A DNA stretch of 8,914 nucleotides, taken from the NCBI GenBank assembly GCA_900552315.1, contig URZM01000081.1, positions 1 to 8,914 of the forward strand, given 5' to 3'. The first letter of the stretch is position 1. The number at the start of each line of letters is the position of its first letter. The translations under genes and the position numbers were made by a program. The DNA comes from an uncultured Bacteroidales bacterium (lineage in GTDB: Bacteria > Bacteroidota > Bacteroidia > Bacteroidales > Muribaculaceae). The notes below the pieces were generated by a model that was not told the origin of the DNA, ran no database searches, and worked only from the letters and a program-made list of their open reading frames with translations. Shown piece after piece: positions 1-6,483 of this stretch.

Positions 1-720
1 ATGCAGGTGATACAGACCGGCACAGGGGCCACTCCCGGCCAGATAGCCCCGATGCTCAACCCGGTGAACATACAGGGACGTCCGCACGGCAACCCTTGGC
101 TCAACTACAGCTACTATCTGAGCAACAGCTTCATACCGGGAGCCCTGCAGCTCATGATCATGCTCCTGACAGCCTACACGCTGGGCGAGGAGATAAAGCG
201 TCGCACCTCCGTGGAGCTGATGCGCATGGCCTCCGGGTCGGTGCTGAAGGCCGTCACGGGCAAGCTGCTGCCCCAGACGCTGATATGGTGGGCGATTGCC
301 CTGCTCATGGAGGCGTGGCTCTTCGGCTACAACCATTTCCCCATGAACGGGTCGCTGACGTGGATGACCGTGAGCACCCTGCTCTTCGTGCCGGCATGCC
401 AGGGCCTGGCCCTGCTCATATTCTGCGCGCTGCCCAACCTGCGCATGGGGGTGTCGGTGTGCGCCCTCATAGGCATACTGACATTCTCGATAGCGGCCTT
501 CTCCTTCCCCGTGGAGAGCATGTACGGGGCCGTGGGCATATTCTCGTGGATAGTGCCTGTGCGCTATTATTTCCTGATTTACATAGACCAGGCCCTGAAC
601 GGCGTTGACCTCTGGTACAGCCGCTGGCATTTCATATCCTACATAATCTTCATCTTCGCGCCGCTGACGCTGATATGGAGGGTGAAGAAGGCCTGGCTCA
701 AACCTGTGTACATCCCATAA
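1..720 (+). CDS. ABC-2 type permease, C-terminal part (5' end outside window)
   Basis: This is the C-terminal ~239 residues of an inner-membrane ABC-2 family permease (YhhJ/YbhR/YbhS-like), which would move a substrate out of the cytoplasm with an ATPase and usually an HlyD-type adaptor. Hydrophobic segments lie at about residues 43-62, 91-108, 121-143, 150-169, 177-197 and 210-226, followed by a short basic tail, the usual arrangement of the membrane half of this family. Full-length relatives have about 400 residues with an N-terminal transmembrane helix and a periplasmic domain, so the ATG at position 1 is probably an internal methionine and the gene starts upstream. The second permease begins 12 bases after the stop, so they form an operon and probably a heterodimer. 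The family call is from recalled resemblance to Bacteroides permeases; the substrate is unknown. Confidence 0.85.
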   Translation: MQVIQTGTGATPGQIAPMLNPVNIQGRPHGNPWLNYSYYLSNSFIPGALQLMIMLLTAYTLGEEIKRRTSVELMRMASGSVLKAVTGKLLPQTLIWWAIALLMEAWLFGYNHFPMNGSLTWMTVSTLLFVPACQGLALLIFCALPNLRMGVSVCALIGILTFSIAAFSFPVESMYGAVGIFSWIVPVRYYFLIYIDQALNGVDLWYSRWHFISYIIFIFAPLTLIWRVKKAWLKPVYIP

Positions 721-732
721 ACCGGCCCGACT

Positions 733-1950
733 ATGAAAAAAATATTACAAGCCATAGCAAGGAATCTCAGGGCCTTGGGTGAGTCATACGCCCTGGAGTT
801 CAGGCATATAATACATGACCAGGGTGTGGTTCTGTTCTTCCTGTTCCTCCCCCTGGCCTACCCCGTCATCTACTCGCTCATCTACAATCCCGAGCTTGTG
901 CGCGACGTGGAGGTGGTGGTCGTGGACCATGACATGACGGCCCTGTCCCGCGAGCTTACACGCAACCTGGACGCCACGCAGGGAGCCAGGGTCATAGGCT
1001 ACGCGGCCGACATGGGCGAGGCGCGACGCGCCTTCGACTCGCACGAGTGCTACGCAATACTCGAGATACCGCGCGGCTTCGAGCGCTCCGTGGGACGCGG
1101 AGGGCAGAGCCAGGCGCAGCTGTACTGCGACATGAGCCTTCTGCTGCGCTACCGCTCCCTGCTCTTCTCCGCCACAGACCTCTCCCTGGCCATGAGCCAG
1201 CAGATACAGGCCCGCGACATAAAGGACCTGGGGGCGGCCTCGCTCATGGGAGAGACGGACCCGATGCCCATCAACGCCTCCGAGCTGGGCAACCTGCAGA
1301 GCGGATTCGACTCCTTCGTGATGCCCGGCGTGCTCATCCTCATCCTGCAGCAGTGCATCATCCTGGCCGTGGGCATGATGGGAGGCGCACGCTATGAGCA
1401 GGCCCGGCGCGGCATCAATCCGGTGAACGCCATAGGCGGGAGCACCCTGACGACCATGGTGGGCCGCACGGCGTGCTACCTGACTGTCCTGGCCCTCCCC
1501 CTGATATGGCTGACGCATTTCGTGCCGCTGATATTCAAGTTCCCCATGGCAGGCGACACGCTCGACATCTTCGCCTTCCTGCTCCCCATGGTGCTGGCGA
1601 GCATCTGCGTGGGGTTCGTGGTGCAGTCCTTCACCACCGAGCGCGAGGCCATACTCATCATCTGGGTGGCCACCAGCATCCTGTTCCTGTTCCTGAGCGG
1701 TCTGACGTGGCCCCGCTACGCGATGCCCCCCTTCTGGAGATTCATAAGCGACCTGGTGCCCGCCACGTGGGGCGTGAACGGCTTCATACTCATGAACGCC
1801 AACGGCGCCTCGCTCACGGACGTGGCCCCGCTCTACGAGTCTCTGTGGCTCCAGGCAGCCGGCTATTTCGCGCTGGCCTGGGCCATACACCGCTTCTGGC
1901 TGCGGCCGCGCCTGGCGCGCATAGCCCGCGAGCACCCGGACCGGGCATGA
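733..1950 (+). CDS. ABC-2 type permease, complete
   Basis: A complete 405-residue ABC-2 family permease of the inner membrane. The architecture is typical: a short basic N-terminus, TM1 at about 31-50, a periplasmic domain at about 51-195, then membrane segments near 197-217, 240-267, 278-298, 306-322 and 370-385, and an arginine-rich cytoplasmic end. The ATG at 733 follows the upstream permease stop by 12 bases, has no Shine-Dalgarno sequence, and gives the expected MKK start. With its neighbour it probably forms the two-subunit membrane channel of an HlyD/TolC-type export system. Neither adaptor nor ATPase is in the window; they may lie upstream. The substrate cannot be read from the sequence. 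A strong hairpin follows the gene, so this is probably the operon's last member. Confidence 0.88.
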   Translation: MKKILQAIARNLRALGESYALEFRHIIHDQGVVLFFLFLPLAYPVIYSLIYNPELVRDVEVVVVDHDMTALSRELTRNLDATQGARVIGYAADMGEARRAFDSHECYAILEIPRGFERSVGRGGQSQAQLYCDMSLLLRYRSLLFSATDLSLAMSQQIQARDIKDLGAASLMGETDPMPINASELGNLQSGFDSFVMPGVLILILQQCIILAVGMMGGARYEQARRGINPVNAIGGSTLTTMVGRTACYLTVLALPLIWLTHFVPLIFKFPMAGDTLDIFAFLLPMVLASICVGFVVQSFTTEREAILIIWVATSILFLFLSGLTWPRYAMPPFWRFISDLVPATWGVNGFILMNANGASLTDVAPLYESLWLQAAGYFALAWAIHRFWLRPRLARIAREHPDRA

Positions 1951-1978
1951 CCCGGGGACTGACCTTGGCCGGACTTGT

Positions 1979-2017
1979 GGGACGGGCCAGACATGTCCGA
2001 CCTGTCTGACCCGTCCT
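1979..2017 (+). terminator. Strong hairpin after the permease operon
   Basis: The arms GGACGGGCCAGACA (1980-1993) and TGTCTGACCCGTCC (2003-2016) pair at 13 of 14 positions, with one C·A mismatch, around a 9-base loop; a G·U pair extends the base. It sits 28 bases after the permease stop and is followed by a moderately T-rich stretch (TATCTTTGATTT) instead of a clean T run. It best fits an intrinsic terminator separating the permease operon from parA. A protein-binding palindrome is possible but less likely. Confidence 0.6.
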
Positions 2018-2108
2018 GAATATCTTTGATTTACAGCAGCTTACAAAAGTTATCAACAATTTAACACGCTTTAATACTTGGGGCGCTTCACAATCTGCAA
2101 AAAATTAG

Positions 2109-2116
2109 TTACTTTG
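2109..2116 (+). promoter_or_regulatory. Probable Bacteroidota -7 promoter element for parA
   Basis: TTACTTTG matches the Bacteroidota -7 consensus TAnnTTTG at all fixed positions except the second. It lies in the AT-rich stretch between the hairpin and parA, and would place the transcript start near 2121-2124, leaving a leader of about 20 bases before the ATG at 2142. The expected TTTG element about 19-21 bases further upstream is weak (GCTTCA at 2085-2090), so the call rests mainly on the -7 element and its position. A start near 2122 also argues against the in-frame TTG at 2121 as the parA start codon. Confidence 0.5.
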
Positions 2117-2141
2117 CGGTTTGAAACCAACCAAGACCGAT

Positions 2142-2909
2142 ATGGGTAAAATCATAGCGATAGCCAATCAGAAAGGAGGCGTGGGCAAGACCACCACGTC
2201 CATCAACCTGGCGGCATGTCTGGCCGAGTTAGGCAAAAAGGTGCTGCTCATAGACGCTGACCCTCAGGCCAACGCCACCAGCGGACTGGGACTGGACCCG
2301 CGTGCCGCTGACGCCTCGGTCTACGAATGTCTGGTGGACGACTATCCCATGAACGGCGCCGTGCAGCACACATGCGTAGAGGGGCTGGACATAGTGAGCT
2401 CGCGCATAGACCTGGTGGGAGCCGAGACCGAGCTGATAGACAAGCCGCAGCGCGAGAAGGTGCTTCTGCGCGCCTTGCAGACGGTGCGCGACGGCTATGA
2501 CATCATACTCATAGACTGCTCCCCCTCGCTGGGGTTCATCACCGTGAACGCCCTGACGGCCGCCGACTCCGTGATCATCCCTGTGCAGGCCGAATATTTC
2601 GCGCTGGAGGGCATAAGCCAGCTGCTCAACACCATACGCATCATCAAGAGCCGCCTGAACCCCGCCATGGAGATAGAGGGGTTCCTGCTCACCATGTACG
2701 ACGCGCGCCTGCGCCTGGCGAACCAGATTTACGAGGAGCTGAAAGGGCATTTCGGTGACATGGTGTTCTCCACGGTGATACCCCGCAACATAAAGCTCTC
2801 CGAGGCTCCGAGCCACGGGTTGCCCATCATACTCTACGACCCCGACTCGCGCGGCGCCATATCCCACAGGCAGCTGGCCAAGGAGCTCACGGCCCGCAAC
2901 AAGAAGTAA
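2142..2909 (+). CDS. parA: ParA/Soj chromosome-partitioning ATPase
   Basis: A 255-residue ParA/Soj ATPase of the chromosomal type: short, with no N-terminal helix-turn-helix domain as in plasmid type Ia ParA. Clear motifs are the deviant Walker A KGGVGKTT at residues 11-18 (signature lysine 11, P-loop lysine 16), Walker A' DADPQAN at 38-44 with catalytic Asp40, and Walker B around Asp125 (IILIDCSPS). ATP-bound ParA dimers bind the nucleoid non-specifically; ParB at the origin stimulates ATP hydrolysis, which moves the origins apart. The ATG at 2142 is preferred over an in-frame TTG at 2121 because it gives the standard MGKIIAIANQKGG start and the promoter element ends only 4 bases before the TTG. 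parB follows after 39 bases. It is the first gene of the operon that runs to the MsbA-like gene. Confidence 0.97.
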   Translation: MGKIIAIANQKGGVGKTTTSINLAACLAELGKKVLLIDADPQANATSGLGLDPRAADASVYECLVDDYPMNGAVQHTCVEGLDIVSSRIDLVGAETELIDKPQREKVLLRALQTVRDGYDIILIDCSPSLGFITVNALTAADSVIIPVQAEYFALEGISQLLNTIRIIKSRLNPAMEIEGFLLTMYDARLRLANQIYEELKGHFGDMVFSTVIPRNIKLSEAPSHGLPIILYDPDSRGAISHRQLAKELTARNKK

Positions 2910-2910
2910 T

Positions 2911-2929
2911 GACGCGCCCGGCGCGCGTC
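2911..2929 (+). other. Perfect intercistronic hairpin between parA and parB
   Basis: GACGCGC and GCGCGTC form a perfect 7-bp, all-GC-rich stem around the 5-base loop CCGGC, starting two bases after the parA stop codon and ending 19 bases before the parB start. No T run follows, so it does not look like a full terminator. It may slow RNA decay from the 3' end of parA or tune parB expression relative to parA. In such a GC-rich genome a short perfect stem can also arise by chance. Confidence 0.5.
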
Positions 2930-2948
2930 CCCCTAATATCAACCACCC

Positions 2949-3842
2949 ATGGCCCTGAAACGCAACGCATTGGGCCGCGGCCTGGATTCGCTCATCTCCA
3001 TGAATGAGATCCAGACCTCCGGCTCTTCAGAGATAAACGACATAGACCTGGAGCTGATTCAGCCCAATCCCGACCAGCCTCGCACCACCTTCGACGCGGA
3101 GGCCCTGGAGGAGCTGGCCGCCAGCATACGCGAGTTGGGCGTGATACAGCCCCTCTCGCTGCGCCGCCTGGACGACGGCCGCTACCAGATAATAGCGGGC
3201 GAGCGACGCTGGAGGGCAGCCCGCATGGCCGGCCTGAGGCGCGTGCCCGCATACGTGCGCACAGCCACCGACTCCGAAATCACGGAGATGGCCCTCATAG
3301 AGAACATACAGCGCGAGGACCTGAACGCCATAGAGGTGGCCCTCACCTTCAAGAAGCTCATAGACCAGTACTCGCTGACCCAGGACCGCCTGAGCGAGCG
3401 AGTGGGCAAGAAACGCGCCACCATAGCCAACCACCTGCGCCTGCTGCGCCTGCCCGCCGAGATACAGCTCGGCCTGCGCGACCGACGCATAGACATGGGC
3501 CACGCACGCGCCCTGCTCACCCTGGAGAATCCCAAGCACCAGCTCAAGCTATACCAGCACATACTGGACGAAGGCCTGTCAGTGCGGCGCGTAGAGGAGT
3601 TGGCCAAGGAGATGCAGGAGGCCGTGGACCGGGGCGAGAAGCCCGTGATAGCCAAGAAGAAAGCTGCCGCCGACGCCGCGAACACCCATGACTACGATTT
3701 CTTCCGCCGCGACCTGGAAAGCTATTTCTCCACCCCGGTGAAATTCCAGCGCAAGGCCGACGGAAAGGGTTCCATAACCCTGCGCTTCTCCAACGACGAC
3801 GAGCTGCTCCAGCTTGTCTCACTGTTTGAAAAACTTAAATGA
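2949..3842 (+). CDS. parB: ParB/Spo0J centromere-binding CTPase
   Basis: A 297-residue ParB/Spo0J protein with all expected parts. The N-terminal LGRGLDSLI (residues 8-16) is the peptide that touches ParA. The ParB/Srx nucleotide-binding domain carries GERRWRA (84-90) and ENIQREDLN (118-126), which in the family bind CTP and drive clamp closing and spreading. A helix-turn-helix at about 143-168 reads parS, and residues 247-297 form the C-terminal dimerisation domain. It loads at parS near the origin and activates ParA. I see no parS-like palindrome (GTTTCACGTGAAAC type) in the window. The ATG at 2949 gives the typical start and has no Shine-Dalgarno sequence. The stop overlaps an ATG (ATGA, 3839-3842) that opens only a 9-codon frame. 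Sixteen of its 20 isoleucines use ATA. Confidence 0.97.
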   Translation: MALKRNALGRGLDSLISMNEIQTSGSSEINDIDLELIQPNPDQPRTTFDAEALEELAASIRELGVIQPLSLRRLDDGRYQIIAGERRWRAARMAGLRRVPAYVRTATDSEITEMALIENIQREDLNAIEVALTFKKLIDQYSLTQDRLSERVGKKRATIANHLRLLRLPAEIQLGLRDRRIDMGHARALLTLENPKHQLKLYQHILDEGLSVRRVEELAKEMQEAVDRGEKPVIAKKKAAADAANTHDYDFFRRDLESYFSTPVKFQRKADGKGSITLRFSNDDELLQLVSLFEKLK

Positions 3843-3861
3843 CCCCCTCCCGCCCCGCACA

Positions 3862-4644
3862 GTGCTGAGAACAATATCACACATATTCGACTCCCGTCCT
3901 CTGGCGCGCCGCGCGGCCCTGACGCTGCTGGCCGCCCTGATGCTGCTGCCCGAGCCGTTCCAAGCCCTGAGCCTCCTGGCCCAGGAGCCTGCCGACAGCG
4001 TGCCCGACGGCCAGCGGCAGGACCTGATACTCGACGGCCAGCTACTGATAGAGGACCCGAACCTGCGTGTGGCCGACGAACAGGGAGACAGCATCCTGGT
4101 GGAGGTGCGCGCACCCGGCTATTCGCCGGAGTACGGCCTGCGCCGCCCCTTCAACCCCGACCCCACACGCGCAGTGTGGCTCTCGGCCCTGTGCCCCGGC
4201 CTGGGGCAGGTATACAACCGCCGATACTGGAAGCTCCCCATAATCATAGCCGGGTTCATGGGACTGGGCTACGGAACGTCGTGGAACAACACACAGTTCA
4301 ACGACTACGCGCGCGCCTATTCCGACCTCATGGACGCGGACCCTTCCACCAAAAGCTACATGGATTTCTTCCCTCCCACCACCTCGGAGTCGGACCTGGA
4401 CCCCGACTGGCTGGCCCGCACACTGCGCTCCCGCAAGAACTACTACCGCAGAAACCGGGAGCTGTGCATCATCTGCATGGTGGGCGTGTACCTGCTGTGC
4501 ATGGTGGACGCATACGTGGACGCCACCATGGCGCATTTCGACATCTCCCCCGACCTCTCCCTGGACATACAGCCCACGGTGTTCCCGGTGCCCGGGCAAC
4601 CCAACAAGCCCGCAATGGGCCTGCAATGGGCCTTCAATTTCTAA
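3862..4644 (+). CDS. DUF5683 family membrane protein, start uncertain
   Basis: A DUF5683 protein, a Bacteroidota family of unknown function commonly encoded between parB and an mltD-like gene. From the GTG at 3862 it has 260 residues: an arginine-containing signal sequence or anchor (to about residue 40, ending near ALSLLAQ), a variable acidic stretch, the conserved core NPDPTRAVWLSALCPGLGQ followed by VYNRRYWKLP (about 101-126), a membrane segment just after, and a second one at about 201-219. The core resembles small membrane proteins with a Pro-Gly-Leu-Gly-Gln-x-Tyr-Asn motif. No in-frame ATG precedes the signal sequence: the choices are TTG 3814 (inside parB), GTG 3862, or ATG 3940, which would lose the basic start. 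One extra C in the C5 run at 3843-3847 would join an ATG at 3839 to this frame, so a sequence error or frameshift is possible. Spacing places it in the parAB operon. Confidence 0.82.
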   Translation: MLRTISHIFDSRPLARRAALTLLAALMLLPEPFQALSLLAQEPADSVPDGQRQDLILDGQLLIEDPNLRVADEQGDSILVEVRAPGYSPEYGLRRPFNPDPTRAVWLSALCPGLGQVYNRRYWKLPIIIAGFMGLGYGTSWNNTQFNDYARAYSDLMDADPSTKSYMDFFPPTTSESDLDPDWLARTLRSRKNYYRRNRELCIICMVGVYLLCMVDAYVDATMAHFDISPDLSLDIQPTVFPVPGQPNKPAMGLQWAFNF

Positions 4645-4668
4645 AAACTCCTCCCAAACTCCTTGAAT

Positions 4669-6480
4669 ATGAAACGCATCCTCTTATCAACACTCTTAGC
4701 CGCCACCCTGGCGTTCCCCTCCCAAGGGTCGAAACCCAACGTGCTCGACCTTAAGGAGAGCATCACGGACGAATCCATAGTCTACCCCGAGACCTTCGAG
4801 CGCGACACCCGCAAGCTGCTCGAGGGCTGGTACCTGCAGAACTATACCGCCACCGACGACCGCTATGCCCGCCAGGGAGACGTGGAGACCTCTGACGAGA
4901 CCATAAAGCGCCGCCTGGCCGCGCTGCCTACCGTGATAGACATGCCCTTCAACCAGATAGTGCGCGACTACATAAAGCGCTACACCTCCCGCAGCCGCGA
5001 GCAGGTGGCCGCCATCCTGGGCCTGGGCCTGTACTATACCCCCATCTTCGAGCAGGCACTGGAGCAGGCCGGCCTGCCGCTGGAGCTGAAATACCTGCCC
5101 GTGATAGAGAGCGCGCTCGACCCCAACGCCGTGAGCAAGAGCGGGGCGGCGGGCCTGTGGCAGCTCATGATAGGCACCGCAAAAGGCCTGGGGCTCGAGG
5201 TGAACTCGCTCGTGGACGAGCGCCGCGACCCATACCTGTCCTCCGAGAAGGCGGTGGCATATCTCAAGGACCTATACGGGACATACGGCGACTGGAGCCT
5301 GGCCATAGCCGCCTACAACTGCGGCCCCGGAGCGGTGAACAAGGCACTGCGCCGCGCCGGAGGAGACCCAAAGAGCCATGATTTCTGGAGCATATACCAG
5401 TACCTGACATCCGAGACCCGAGGATACGTGCCCATGTTCATAGCCGCCAACTATGTGATGAACTACCACAAGGAGCACAACATATCACCCGTGCTGGCCA
5501 CCAAGCCGCTGGTGACAGACACCGTGGCCGTATACGACAGGCTGCATTTCAACCAGATAAGCGAGGTGCTGAACATGCCGGTGGACGAACTGCGCATCCT
5601 CAATCCCCAGTTCCGCGCCGATGTGATTCCGGCCAGCCCCGAGCGCCCCTATTTCCTGATACTACCCTCCCAGCAGGTGCATGCCTACCTGGTGAGCGAA
5701 CAGGAAATCTATGCCCATGACGCCGAGAAATACCGCCGCCGCGACACAGCCGAGCCAGGACAGGACGCGCCCGCCGTGGCCTACGAGCCTGCCACCTCCG
5801 ACAACGACACCGACTCCCGGGCTGAGCAGGAGGTAGAGGCCGTGCGCCAGACCGCCGCCAAGAACGCCGGACAGAAAGCGCTCACCCACAAGGTCGCCTC
5901 CGGCGAGACAATAACATCAATAGCCCAGCAGTATGGCATCACCGCCGCAGACATCAAGGAGTGGAACAACCTGCGCCGCAACGCGGTGCGCACAGGCCAG
6001 CAGCTCAAGATATACGCCGCTGGCGAGATGACAGCACAACAGCCGGCCCCTGCCAAACAGGCCGAGCCCGCCCCGGCAAAGGTGAAGGAACAGACCAAGG
6101 CAGCCCCCGCAAAGGACAGAAAGGAAGACAAAGCCGCCAAGGCAAACGCCAAGGACCAAGGCAAGAAAGCCAAAGCCGAGGAGCAGCAAAAACAGAAACA
6201 GCAAAAACAAAAGCAGCCCAGGCAGAAGAAGCAGAAACAAAAGCAGCCCGCCGCCCCCAAGAACAAGGACGTGGAGGTGAAGAGCGGCGACAACCTCTCC
6301 AAGATAGCCAAGCAGAACGGTGTCTCGGTAGAGGAACTGCGCAAGGCCAACCCCAAGCTCAAAGGCGACATGCTGCACCCCGGCGACAAGATTACGGTGC
6401 CTGCCAAGCAGCAGCCCGCCAAGGGCAAGAAGGCCAATAAGGGCGCGGCAAAGAAAGGCGGCAAGAAAAAGAAGAAGTAA
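4669..6480 (+). CDS. mltD: MltD-like LysM-containing lytic transglycosylase
   Basis: A 603-residue secreted or envelope-bound murein lytic transglycosylase of the MltD type, cleaving the MurNAc-GlcNAc bond of peptidoglycan to form 1,6-anhydro ends. MKRILLSTLLAATLAFPSQG is a signal peptide. The SLT domain (about 125-265) has the catalytic glutamate at about residue 147 in VIESALDP, followed by SKSGAAGLWQLM, and AIAAYNCGPGAVNKAL at about 212-227. LysM domains lie at about 406-448 and 535-577. Between them is a ~75-residue Ala/Pro/Lys/Gln linker, and the last 25 residues are strongly basic, ending in five lysines. The ATG at 4669 is chosen over an in-frame TTG at 4663. Placement after parAB and DUF5683 is a familiar Bacteroidota arrangement, in which I recall a relA/spoT gene often following; here an MsbA-like gene follows instead. 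The symbol is by family resemblance. Confidence 0.93.
   Translation: MKRILLSTLLAATLAFPSQGSKPNVLDLKESITDESIVYPETFERDTRKLLEGWYLQNYTATDDRYARQGDVETSDETIKRRLAALPTVIDMPFNQIVRDYIKRYTSRSREQVAAILGLGLYYTPIFEQALEQAGLPLELKYLPVIESALDPNAVSKSGAAGLWQLMIGTAKGLGLEVNSLVDERRDPYLSSEKAVAYLKDLYGTYGDWSLAIAAYNCGPGAVNKALRRAGGDPKSHDFWSIYQYLTSETRGYVPMFIAANYVMNYHKEHNISPVLATKPLVTDTVAVYDRLHFNQISEVLNMPVDELRILNPQFRADVIPASPERPYFLILPSQQVHAYLVSEQEIYAHDAEKYRRRDTAEPGQDAPAVAYEPATSDNDTDSRAEQEVEAVRQTAAKNAGQKALTHKVASGETITSIAQQYGITAADIKEWNNLRRNAVRTGQQLKIYAAGEMTAQQPAPAKQAEPAPAKVKEQTKAAPAKDRKEDKAAKANAKDQGKKAKAEEQQKQKQQKQKQPRQKKQKQKQPAAPKNKDVEVKSGDNLSKIAKQNGVSVEELRKANPKLKGDMLHPGDKITVPAKQQPAKGKKANKGAAKKGGKKKKK
6201..6249 (+). repeat. Lys/Gln-coding direct repeat inside the mltD-like gene
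   Basis: The 15-base sequence AAACAAAAGCAGCCC occurs exactly at 6205-6219 and 6235-6249, a 30-base period; extended leftwards it matches at 18 of 19 positions. It encodes the KQKQP motif twice within the basic linker between the two LysM domains. It uses A-rich codons (AAA, CAA), unlike most of the gene. It is a likely place for length change by slippage. Confidence 0.8.
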
Positions 6481-6483
6481 GGG

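Noticed and set aside
784..1935. Long minus-strand open frame (383 codons) opposite the second permease
   Set aside because: Its translation is a His/Gln/Gly-rich low-complexity product with no recognisable domain, as expected opposite a GC-rich gene, while the plus-strand frame is a clear membrane permease.
2021..2028. TATCTTTG, a perfect match to the -7 consensus TAnnTTTG
   Set aside because: It lies in the tail of the terminator-like hairpin, has no TTTG element about 20 bases upstream, and would leave a leader of over 100 bases. TTACTTTG at 2109 is better placed, though a second start here is not excluded.
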